In this document: positions 33,690 to 43,471 of the stretch, one piece after another | Layout of the letters: each line of letters opens with the position of its first letter | Numbering within the stretch: the first letter of the stretch is position 1 | Source: Hypericum androsaemum | Lineage: Eukaryota; Streptophyta; Magnoliopsida; Malpighiales; Hypericaceae | NCBI GenBank assembly: GCA_963995505.1 | Contig: OZ023197.1 | Coordinates: forward strand, 8,855,827 to 8,919,826 | Length of the DNA stretch: 64,000 bases | Direction: 5' to 3' | Translations under genes and position numbers: made by a program | The notes under the pieces: model-generated | Told to the model about the DNA's origin: nothing | Database searches by the model: none | What the model saw: the letters and a program-made list of their open reading frames with translations, nothing else

Positions 33690-34370
33690 TCACAGTTTTG
33701 TTTTTGTGTGTGTGTATTATTTTGGAATTGCTACGGTGCTGCCAATTCTCGATTCTTGCAAGTCGTTAGAACTTTATTAGATCAATACAAACCAAATATT
33801 CTCGTTGTCCTAGAGTCTCAGATATCAGGGAGCAATGCTGGCAAGGTATGCCAACGCCTGAGATTCTCAAATGTCAAGCGTATCGAGGCGTTTAGGCATA
33901 GCGGTGGCATATGGCTCTTTTAGAACGTGCTCGTTCCCAGATAATCAGTTTATTCGGGCGGAGGCCCGTTCCCACGAGGAGGCTTTCCAACTTTCAGCTC
34001 AGATAATCAGTCTATGTGAGCCCCAGAGCTCCTGAGCGGCGGGACTTGTGGGACCAGACTCACTGCACTTAGCAGCACCATTACGGTCTCTGGGCTCTGA
34101 AGGAAACTTCAATGATATCATATCCTTGGAGGAGCGGCCGGGTGGCTATGTACCTTTGCGGCCAAGAACTTGTGTTTGTCGAACACATCGACGCACTCGG
34201 CCTTATTGACATAGGATTTCTGGATCCGAGATTCACCTGGACCCGTGGTCGGGAGATCTCCACCCGAGTGTCCAACCGTCTAGACCGAGTTTTGTGTAAG
34301 AAAAGTGAGGCGGTGATTAGACTGGCCAAAGACGCTGGGTGAGGCGGTAAGAAAAGTGACAGGGTAATTG
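33690..34370 (+). pseudogene. LINE (L1-type) endonuclease remnant
   Basis: Plus frames give WNCYGAANSRFLQVVRTLL, DQYKPNILVVLESQISGS, KVCQRLRFSNV, then after a break GNFNDIIS and later LIDIGFLDPRFTWTRGREIS and RVSNRLDRVL. This order is the apurinic-type endonuclease domain of plant L1-like LINEs. The substitution WNCYGA for WNCRGA and several frameshifts show decay. No RT domain follows; similarity stops near 34370. Confidence 0.8.
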
Positions 34371-34719
34371 GATGTCTGTGCCTTGTCACCATACGAGTCG
34401 ATCGAGTATGTCCTTTAGGACGATGGCCTAGACCTCTTGGAGCTGCTCATCTTTATCTTGCTCCAAGTAATCTGAAGGATGCCAAGCCGAGAATGAAGGA
34501 CCAATTGAGTGGGGATACCACGAGCTCGGTAAGCCAATGAGAGTTAATAAGGATCACGTCAACGCTTCTCACCTGGTTGTACCGAAGCGTCGACGTGCGC
34601 GGGCATTGTTGGAGTACAAAAATAATTTCAACGTTAATGACGTGATTCAAACCGGTTACGGGTCGAAGGCGACAAACCTGTTTTGGGTACCATTTTTGGA
34701 TGATCTAGTATCGGGACGG

Positions 34720-34985
34720 ACTCGAATTGCTGGTCCCGCTTCGGGATGATTTCTTGGGGTAGGGAGCTTTTAGGTCCCGCTTTGGGACGCCAGCTTTGGG
34801 AGGCAGGTCCTACTTCGAGACGGGTCTTCCTAGACAGGGATCGATTTGGTCCCGCTTTGGGATGGTCTTACTTCAGGACGATCTCAGAGAGGGAAGCCAG
34901 ATTCGGGATGATCTTAAAGAGGGAAGCCAACTTTGGGATGGTCTTAGAGGGGGAAGCCCATGTTGGGATGGTCCCATTTTGGGCT
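34720..34985 (+). repeat. Degenerate tandem repeat, GGGATGGTCT/GGGAAGCC units
   Basis: Repeated units of about 30 bp with the core GGGAAGCCAACTTTGGGATG, GATCTTAAAGA and GTCCCGCTTTGGGA in loose tandem. Frames read through it in all phases, which explains the open frames there without implying a protein. Confidence 0.6.
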
Positions 34986-34989
34986 TGAT

Positions 34990-35480
34990 GAGCATGTTTA
35001 TGCCTTTTCAGAGGTAGTGTGTTTCGATGGATACGGCCCGCTTCAGATGATATGGACGACATTACGATTATTTTGGAAGAACCCGAGGTGATGGCTTATG
35101 ATTTCCTATATTTAGCTGGATTCTCTGATATTTGGCCACGGCTTGGGATTTGCCTAATTTAAGCTGGATTTCATGGGATTCGATCTCAGTTTGTGATCTT
35201 CCTATTTTGAGTCGGGTTTCCTATTATAAGGTTGGGGCTAAGTTAAAGTTTTTGCTATATAATGAGGGTTCGGGCACAAGAGCAAGACATCCATCACACA
35301 AAACCTTACTTTACTTGTATTGCTTTTCCTTTCCGTAGCCTAGTCTAGCCTTGCTTAGCATATCACTTTTTTTTCCTCTCTGTTAGGCCGACCTTGGGAT
35401 AACCACTTTGGATCCATCCTTAGTCTTCTTTAATTTCTTGTACCCCTTTTCCCCACAACACTTTCCAGAAGGTAACTCGT
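34990..35480 (+). other. Possible solo LTR or LTR-like promoter region
   Basis: Contains TGCTATATAATGAGGGTTCGG (TATA-like) followed by a T/C-rich stretch and ACTTTGGATCC, a pattern typical of plant LTR promoters and R-U5 regions. No partner or target duplication was identified. Confidence 0.3.
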
Positions 35481-35579
35481 TCACCGGTGTCCTTATGTTT
35501 CCAATGTTTTAATTCGAGATTTTTAAATCAATTCAAAATTTTCAACTAGTTAAACTAACTCGCTTTAACTTGTTGGTAC

Positions 35580-36170
35580 GAGTATCTATCAAATGGGGCC
35601 AAATTGAGTGCTACATTTGGCAAAAAGAACAAGAGCGCATCACACAAAAAGAACAATGTCACATCAGGAAAAAAAAGGTCACGACAAAAAATTTACTATA
35701 AAAAAGTACATCACGCAAAGAACAACGACACATCAGACAAAAACACAATGAAACGTAAGGCAAAAAATTTCTATAGCATATCATGCACCCTCCGCCCTTA
35801 ACGTCAACGACAACGTCAATCGCCCACGACCTAATGTTGTATTCGCTGACATCGTTAAATACTTCAGGAACTGAATTCGTCTTCGCTTGAAGTTGTCCTC
35901 GTCGAAGACTTGGAGTCATCCTCGTTTACAATGTCAATAGCCGACGTCCTGAAGTCGTCCTCGTCGACAACGTCAATCGCCGATGACCCGATGACTCGCC
36001 TGACCTCGCCAACGACCAGAAGTCGCCTGATCTCTCCGACGAACAGAAGTCGTCCTCGCCGACGTAGCCGTTGTGTATCCAGAACCTGCATGAACTAGAA
36101 GGGGACATACATTCCAAGGAGGAGGGGTAAAATATGAAATATACAAGGAGGAGAGGGTGCATTTAGACGC
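35580..36170. repeat. Low-complexity region
   Basis: Left part repeats GCAAAAAGAACAA, CACATCAG.AAAAA. Right part repeats GTCGTCCTCG, CGTCAATCGCC, CAGAAGTCG. Apparent frames such as the Asp/Glu/Ser-rich 35864-36091 on the minus strand are by-products of these repeats. Confidence 0.5.
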
Positions 36171-36774
36171 ATATAATTTTAACCATCCAGATTAAAAGTC
36201 AATGATCCAAATTTCAGTAGGATGGTGTTGCCTATTTTACGTTGCTAGCACTCAATCCGGTTCCCTACCAAACACCAATCCGGTTTTCCATGATCTGGCT
36301 GATCAAACTAGATGTTCCGTCAAAAGTTTTCTTAAATAATTTCATTATTAATTTATATTAAGTATGAAAATACATCTTAATTTAATAGTCAATATAACAA
36401 AATTCTAAAATTATAATCAATAAAATCTAGACTGGTCTCCGACTATTCTCTAAATTTTGAAATTAACCTGAATGCCGATCGATCCGACCATCACATTGTT
36501 CATGTTCTTCACTTTTGTTGGAGTAATCCCGTTTTTTCCGTTCCGCTTTCGGGGATGTCCCAACAACAAAACTGCGAACTGGAAAACATCGAAGATTCCC
36601 ACTCAGCAACAAATCAGCGTCCGTTTTTGTCTCAAGGGGACCGGAAAATCAAAACAATAATGGTATACTGATTGTCCATTTTAGCCCAACTTTTATTTTG
36701 TTATTTATCAAATATTTTCAGAATGTTTGAATTGCGCTTTTGGTTTAACTATCTGTTATCTAAATTCATTGTAC

Positions 36775-36895
36775 TGACTAATTCAGATTCAAGTCGAATG
36801 ATATATTTGAAAGTTGAAAAAATTTTCCAACAAATATTTAACAGTGATGTGTTCCAATGACTTGAACTTGAGACCTGATAAAATTAGAATGGCCC
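36775..36895 (+). repeat. Dispersed repeat family, copy 1
   Basis: CTAATTCAGATTCAAGTCGA, then TCCAACAAATATTTAACAGT and GACTTGAACTTGAGACCT. These three blocks in order match copies at 47935-48250 and 48850-49015. Confidence 0.6.
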
Positions 36896-37377
36896 CTCAC
36901 GAGTCGATGTTGGTAATTTTTGAATTGTTATAATTTCTCTCACTTTTCTTCCATTTACCATAAGTGTCCTGTCATTAGTTAACCTATAATTTGGTTTATA
37001 TATACTTTGTCAATCTAGTGGTAATTCTAATATGCTACTTGTTATCCGTCCTGTTATTAATTTTTTTTGAAGATTTTCCTGTTATTAATTCAACTGTAGC
37101 TTAATTTACTGTATTTTATCGATCTACCATTTGTTACCCGCGATCTGTTCGTAACTGATTAGATCAAAGTGACGAGGACTCTGTGATTGGGGAGATACAC
37201 TGACTGTAGTATTTAGCAAGAAGTGAAAAAAAAAGTCAATGCTAAAAATTTCGTATTCACCTTAAAATCATTAAAAATATCTTAAACCTTTGTTTGGAAG
37301 CAAAGGGGGAGATAAGAGAGTATATGAAAGCAAGTAAGTGATAAGAAAATAAACATGTGTAACTTTTCGTGATCGAT

Positions 37378-37614
37378 TGTCTCCACAGATCAACACAGGT
37401 ATTTTCCAGCGTGCTTTGTCCTCACCGGTACACATCCCAAAAATTTTCCATGAGGCCACCCATCCTAGGACTACCCAATTTTAAGTGCATTTAACCTTGA
37501 AATTTTCTCAAGATGTGTGCCATAAAATAAAAGAAGGTGCACCTTGTTGATATGGATAGTACCAATCAAATCACTTAAGATTTTTTTTGAACAGATTAGT
37601 AACGGGATATCACA
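37378..37614 (-). repeat. 3' LTR of Cassandra-like TRIM
   Basis: 237 bp, homologous to 37699-37929. Contains the second 5S-like segment at 37447-37496. Confidence 0.85.
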
Positions 37615-37683
37615 TTCACCCCCTCCTTAAATACGCAACATCCTCGTCGCGCCAGACACAACATTCCCAAAATTGTTTTTGCT

Positions 37684-37695
37684 TTGATACCAACT
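37684..37695 (-). other. TRIM primer-binding site
   Basis: Minus strand TGGTATCAAAGC, one mismatch from the initiator Met-tRNA complement TGGTATCAGAGC, a few bases inside the 5' LTR. Confidence 0.85.
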
Positions 37696-37698
37696 TAC

Positions 37699-37929
37699 TG
37701 TCTCCATAGACCAATACAGGTCTTTTCTAGCGTGCTTTGTTCTCACTGACACGCATCCCAAAAATTTTCCAGGAGGACATCCATCCTAAGACTACCCAAG
37801 ACAAGCACATTTAATTTTGGAGTTTTCTCAAGATATGTGCGTAAAAAGGAGGTACACATTTTTTATATAGATAAGTATCAATCAAATCACTTAAGTCTTT
37901 TTTTCGTAACAGATCATAATGGTATCACA
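37699..37929 (-). repeat. 5' LTR of Cassandra-like TRIM
   Basis: 231 bp. Contains a 5S-like segment at 37768-37814. Confidence 0.85.
37768..37814 (-). other. 5S rRNA-like internal promoter segment in the TRIM LTR
   Basis: Minus strand reads TTAAATGTGCTTG, GTAGTCTTAGGATGGATG and CCTCCTGG. Plant 5S rRNA has TTAAGCGTGCTTGG, AGTAGTACTAGGATGGGTGA and CCTCCTGGGAAG in the same order. This covers boxes A, IE and C of the polymerase III internal control region, in a diverged form. Confidence 0.8.
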
Positions 37930-38325
37930 ACATGAAAGGAAATGAAATACTTTTCATTGTTTGGAGAGGGAAAGAGAGATGAATGACGATGATTTTAATT
38001 TTTTTAAAGATAAATAAGAATAGAATAAAAAAAATACCCTCAAAATACTAAAGGAACGTAAGAAAGTGATGGATTAAAAAGGTAATGAGATAGATAAATT
38101 TAAGATGTACTTTTTCTTTTCTTCCACACTCGCTCCTAATTGGAAGGCATATAATTTCCTTTTAAATTCCCTCTATAATACTTCATCTATCCCGAACCCA
38201 AATACTCATTTTTTTCTACTGCTTTTATTCCTATATCTTGTTGGTTAAAGTCCATATTATTATTACCTAGTCTCTTCATCTATGATAGATATTTTATCTC
38301 AAATAAAACCAAATGACGCGCACTA

Positions 38326-38636
38326 ACTTAGGCTACTTAAATAATTCGCATGTGATGTGATGTCACATCATCTGTCAGCATGTCATATCACATTACTAAT
38401 TTATCACATGTCATATCACATTACTAATTTATCCGTGTGAGAGACCAATTCATTAATTTAAGAAATAATAGGACAAAATCTATAGCATTGAAATTCAAAT
38501 CTAGATTAGGAGGAGATCAACAATGTTGAGATCTTGGGTGGCTATGCGACACAAATGAAATTAGTGATGTGACATGATACACATATCAAATTAATTACAT
38601 GACATATGACACGTGAGCTAACTCAAATAACTAAGA
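38326..38636. repeat. Possible MITE with loose inverted ends
   Basis: Left CTTAGGCTACTTAAATAATT and right, inverted, CTTAGTTATTTGAGTTAGC, continuing into matching CATGTGATG and CACGTGTCATATG blocks. Inside, a 28-bp unit CATGTCATATCACATTACTA is repeated twice in tandem (38379-38434). Target duplication not clear. Confidence 0.45.
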
Positions 38637-39869
38637 TAAATGGATGTCACTTGTTTGTGATTAAAACCTCAATTATAAATTTAGAACTACAAAGTAATGA
38701 TATGTCAAAGTAGACTTTAACCTATTTCTTTCCCTTCAAGGGGTAAGGTAACACTACGATCATCACTTTGAAACTAATTTTCATTCACATTGTGAATTTT
38801 TTTTAACGAACTTCATATTGATCTCAAGAACAACCAAAATTAATTAGTGTGATATATTTTAATTAGGTAAAAGTTATCACTTAACTAATTTGATAACTAT
38901 ATTAACTAAACTCGTCGCCGGCTAGCATCCAAATTTGGAATAAAAATCTAACGGAAAAATATTTTTTAGTATCCTGCGATATCACATTTTTAGTAATTAG
39001 TCCATGTGGCTTAAAAACTCGATAAAAATATGTTTTTAAACTACATGAACTAAAAAACACAATACTATAAAGTGTACTTTTTTTCAAAATCTAATTATCC
39101 AGCACTAACATTTCACGTTCTATTAAAAAAAACATTTCGCGTTCTGGACCACGTAAATGGAAATCGACCATGTGGTCATTCCACAGGTGTGGAATGCAAA
39201 ACAATGTGAGTTTTATCTCTGAAGTGCAACCGGAGAAAACTAGAAAGTACCCGATCTAACTTTAACCACAAACCAGAACCTTGACGTTATACTAAAATGA
39301 ACGTTTCTCATCCTTAAACCACCCCGCAAGAAAAAGTGAAGGAAAATAAACATAAAGATGCCACCCATTAACATAAAGATTTTTTCTAGTTTATATCGTA
39401 TGGTTTTCGGTTCGGACCTACAATGTCGACTAATTTAGATTCAAGTTAGATGAAATTTGCAACGATTCAAACTCAAAATTTGGTTAAACTAGAATTATAT
39501 TTTCATCGAGTTGATCGTAACGCAAAGATTTTTTTTTGAAAGGAACGTAAAGAAGTTGGAGGAGAAGAAATTATGAAAAAGAAGAGCAGAACGAGTCCGA
39601 GCTGGGCCACCCCCTCACGTATGCCAAGAAAGGAGCCAAAGTGAAATCGGGCTTCAGTACCATGTCTAATAAAGTTGAAAGATGTCACTTTCAGGGCAAT
39701 TTGGAACTCCCGCTTAATCAAGACTTTCGATATTCCACTTGAACAAATGCTCTAAATATGGTCCTGGAAAGATTGCATCTTGTCGAATTCTTCAAAAAGT
39801 GTTATTAGTTAAAAACAACCACCAAGTACGTAAAAAATATTGGTCTATACTGAGTAAGACGTTTTGAGT

Positions 39870-39995
39870 TCGAGCAGTTTGAAACACAAGAATGTTTAGA
39901 TATTTTTGGGAAAATTTTGACATCATTCTAAGATTCTACCAGATTCGAATATAAATTAGTCAATCTAATATGTATATAGATACCGATTAGTTTTA
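39870..39995 (-). repeat. Dispersed repeat family, copy 2
   Basis: Plus strand shows the family inverted: GAGTTCGAGCAG, AAATTTTGACATC, AGATTCGAATATAAATTAGT. Same blocks as in 40635-40770. Confidence 0.5.
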
Positions 39996-40230
39996 ACCAA
40001 AAAATCAACAACCGCCCATAGGTTGAGTACAATGTATCACTGCATATCCACTTAATTTTTACAGTTTAATTTCAAAAATTCGACTCTAATTTGCTTCAAT
40101 TGTGGTGTCTTCAGTTGGCCAGCCTACAGATTTCTGTATCTAATCTAACACGACCAGAACGAGTAATTTTACTATACTCACAACATACTAATGACGATAT
40201 ATTTGATATATTCCGATGAAAATTTCATAA

Positions 40231-40375
40231 ATTTTAAAAGAAAGAAAGTGAAATTTGTCATAAATCTATAATTTAATGAAATTTTATTCACCGAATACAC
40301 TAATTTTAAAAGAAAGAAAGAGTGAAATTTGTCATAAATCTATAATTTTATGAAGTTTTAATCACCGAATACACC
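40231..40375 (+). repeat. 71-bp tandem duplication
   Basis: Two consecutive copies beginning AATTTTAAAAGAAAGAAAG and ending CACCGAATACAC, differing by a few bases. Confidence 0.85.
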
Positions 40376-40634
40376 AAGTGTTGGAACCATAGTAAAATTT
40401 TCCTGAATGGATGGGAGAAATAATTAACCTCATAGCACTTTTAAAATAAAAAAAACCTCATAGCCTCCCATAAATTTTTGCTACAGAATCTGAGCTCAAT
40501 CACTGGATAAATGTTGGCACACAAATGTATAACTAAGGTAATTGTTTTAGACAATTCTAAATTGTTTTGTCAGAATCCCATACTTCTTGGACCTTTTATA
40601 AATGAGATATAAGGCTTGTATATATTGTAACTCA

Positions 40635-40770
40635 ACCAAAGGATCTCGAGTCCAAATATAAAAAATGCAACAATGTTAAATATTTGTAGACAAAATTTTA
40701 TCACCATTCAAAAATCTTGTCGGAATCGAACTTGAATTAGTCGACTTGATCCAAATATCAGGCAGTATAA
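40635..40770 (-). repeat. Dispersed repeat family, copy 3
   Basis: Inverted copy: AAGGATCTCGAGTCCAAATA, AACAATGTTAAATATTTGTA, CGGAATCGAACTTGAATTAG, GATCCAAATATCAGG. Confidence 0.6.
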
Positions 40771-41178
40771 ACCAAAAAAAATATTTTTTATATGTATGTG
40801 AGATGGAGAGTTGAAGTTAAGGACACGAGTCACCGGTGAGATGAGCCAAAACAAGCCCAAACCGGATCCAAAGCCATAGGCTCAAGCCCACTAGTTCAGT
40901 GAGGAAGGCAAGAATTAGGCATAGGGAAGAAATTGCAGGAGCCAGCAACAATTTGATCCCAAACAAAGGCAGGACCTGCACTTGTTCTATCAAAAAGTGG
41001 AAACCTTTAAAGAGCTAGGCTGTGGCATCACATAACTTATACAAGTAATCGCTAACTCGACCGTCTTTGTCGGAATCAAGGACCTACCTTCCATGGAGGA
41101 AAGATTCGAGGCAGAACTAGGCAGCGCAGACTCGAGAGTGGAGAGCAATGACCAAAACAATTTTCTCAGAAAGAACCT

Positions 41179-42747
41179 TCAGGTTACATGCCTGAATGTG
41201 AGGTTAATCCGGGTGGCTTCTATTTTCGCACGTTTAGGCACCGAATGCAGCCAATCCCTCTGAGTGTAGCCTTTCATTACCAAAAGAGAGCCATGCTTCA
41301 ACATAAATGAATGCTGATCAACACGAGTCTTCAAGCGCTTGCTACTTGGCCCGTCTCCACGGCTGCTTTCTGGTGTCCTCACACCAGAAGACAACACAAA
41401 TCAAATCAAATTCATAATTCTAATTCTGTCATAAGCAACATGAGAAATCCTAGGAGCACTCAGACTTTAACATTTACAACGACTCGGTTGCCAAAGGATG
41501 CAACCAAAAGCATCACAAGCAGTTTAACTATCAAAACGGAAACATGACAACAGAATCCAAAGCAGCCAAAGCAAAATATCAGAAGTTGGTGAAACCGGAA
41601 AGACTTCTGTGTATTGAAATTTGTGACACTCACACTAGAGGACTACGTTAAGTAGGAGAAACTGTAGAACGCGCGCAGATAAGGTTACCTTTGCTCGACC
41701 TATCAGGTCTCTTCCTCAACAAAAACTCGCGATCGCACCCGAAAGACACCGAGGCAATCTCCGGAGCCTGTCCGTATATCTTCTCGTCATCAGCATGCCA
41801 ACCAACATTGTCGTTGCCGCCATTGTATCTGTTCAACAGCAGGCTGTTAAACCTACTCCCTGGCAATGCGCGGTGTACCTTCCAAGGAACAGATGGAAAT
41901 CATCACAATTCCATTCTAACAAACCCGAGTTCTGCTAACCAACACTAGCCGAAGCAAGATCAATGGCGATAACAAGCTCGACCCGAGTCATCCTACCGCA
42001 TCCAAGATGGCCTTGAGCGGAGGATGGTCATCCCAGGAATAAGCGTGCGGCTTGTATCCGCTGTAAACCAATTCCGGCAACCCAGGAGTTGCCACGTAGC
42101 AGGTGTCCCTTGGCTGTCACCAAAAACCATAAGCAATGAAACACATCCAAAATCCCAAAGTTCCACAACTGAGTTAACTCGGCCATCAAACACGTAGATC
42201 AACTCGGCCATCGACTAATCAGCAATAGACAGTTAAAGTAACTAACGCACTGACATTACCCTATCGCTAGTTCCGAATGTGTTGATTTCGTACCAATTGT
42301 TGTCCTCACACGCCATCCGTTTTGATTTTGGATTGGACATGAAGATTCTAATATAATATCTGATCGGAATGTGTTGATTTTGTACCAATTGTTGTTCTCA
42401 CACGCCATCCGTTTTGATTTTGGTTGGACATGAAGATTCTAACATAATGTCCGATCGGGAATAAAATAAAATAAAATGATTTTATAGGGCAAGGAGACCT
42501 GGAGGCAGGAACGGCCGAAGACGCGGAGGGTGGGGCGAGACCATGGGATGTGAGCGTCGAGGTAGTGGAAGAACCTCCACGAGTCTTGGCAACCTAGAAA
42601 CCTTTGGATGTAAATCACTTGGCTGCCGTTCCCGAGATCAACGACCTGTCGTCTGCTCCTCGTCGTCACTTCCACCTCCTCCTCCTCTTCCACGGCTCCG
42701 CTTGTTGATTCTTCTTCCGCCTTCTTCCTCTTCGCTAAAATTTGCAT
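41179..42747 (-). CDS. ALKBH2: DNA oxidative demethylase, AlkB homologue 2
   Basis: Fe(II)/2-oxoglutarate dioxygenase that removes alkyl lesions such as 1-methyladenine from DNA in the nucleus. Four exons: 42499-42747, 41997-42113, 41689-41878, 41179-41369, total 747 nt, or 248 aa plus stop, all with GT-AG borders and matching phases. Motifs: NRYNGGNDNVGWHADDEKIYG with the iron-binding HxD, FGCDREFLLR, then LKHGSLLVMKGYTQRDWLHS with the distal iron-binding His and finally RINLTFR with the 2OG-binding Arg. The N-terminus is basic then acidic (EEEEEVEV), plausible for a nuclear protein. The first exon ends at LRVFGRSCLQ and joins PRDTCYVATPGLPELVYSGY, as in family members. Confidence 0.92.
42276..42459. 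repeat. 92-bp tandem duplication in ALKBH2 intron 1
   Basis: Two copies of a unit beginning AATGTGTTGATTT.GTACCA and including CCATCCGTTTTGATTTTGG, with a few differences. The whole array lies between exons 1 and 2. Confidence 0.9.
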
Positions 42748-43110
42748 TTTATTTTCTGGCGGATTTAATTGTCTATTTTAAAAAAAAGGATTTCATGGGT
42801 GCTTTGGAATACGGTAATGAAATGTAGGGCTCTGTGAGACGGTTCAAAAGATTGTGGATATTTTTGTAAAAATTAGTATGGTGTTATTTTTTCTAAAGGT
42901 AAATCGTGATTATATCCGATAAGAATTGAACGCTATATTTTTGTTAAATTGTCAATATCTTGTACAGTTAGGATCTGATTTTGTTAATTTTTTCTTTTCA
43001 TATGCCTCTCAAAGATTATGGTATCAATGAATATGGATATTGAATGCTCGCTTTAGCGACAATTGTTGAAATAACTAGGATTGTGTTATGTGAAATATTT
43101 GAGCTTTGAT

Positions 43111-43325
43111 AATGTTAATGCTTTATTATTATTATTATTATCCCAAGCGTTTCCAGCTTTACTATATTGGTATAGAGCCACAAAAGTGGCTGCATATTGA
43201 ATAATGATGTAATAATAATGTTAATGCTTTATTATTATTATTATTATCCCAAGCGTTTCCAGCTTTACTATATTGGTATAGAGCCACAAAAGTGGCTGCA
43301 TATTGAATAATGATGTAATAATAAT
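43111..43325. repeat. 106-bp perfect tandem duplication with ATT microsatellite
   Basis: Unit AATGTTAATGCTTTATTATT... through CCACAAAAGTGGCTGCATAT and AATAATGATGTAATAATAAT occurs twice with no difference seen. It contains an (ATT)n run and a small inverted repeat GCCAC/GTGGC. It lies between the ASR3 and ALKBH2 genes. Confidence 0.92.
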
Positions 43326-43471
43326 GTAAATGGAAGAGCAAAAGAAAAACAAAAGGACACTAGAAAGTCAAAAAAAATATTTCACCAATACTCCAACTAG
43401 AGCTATCATCTAATGGAGTTGGTGAGAAGCTTTAGCAATATACACAATCTCCTACCTACTCGCCCCTTCTG

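Larger units (their letters stand above)
37378..37929 (-). mobile_element. Cassandra-like TRIM retrotransposon, complete
   Basis: Two LTRs (37378-37614 and 37699-37929), each TGTGATA...GGAGACA on the minus strand, around an 84-bp interior without coding capacity. The interior has a Met-tRNA primer-binding site next to the right LTR and a polypurine tract AGGAGGGGGTGAA next to the left LTR. Each LTR contains a 5S-rRNA-like segment in the same orientation as the element, the defining trait of Cassandra elements. The LTRs are alike but clearly diverged. No target duplication survives. Confidence 0.85.

Noticed and set aside
34796..35017. Overlapping frames in 34537-35062 as a possible small protein
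   Set aside because: They come from the tandem GGGATGGTC/GGGAAGCC repeats, open in several phases at once.
35864..36091. Acidic Ser-rich minus-strand frame
   Set aside because: By-product of GTCGTCCTCG-type low-complexity repeats.
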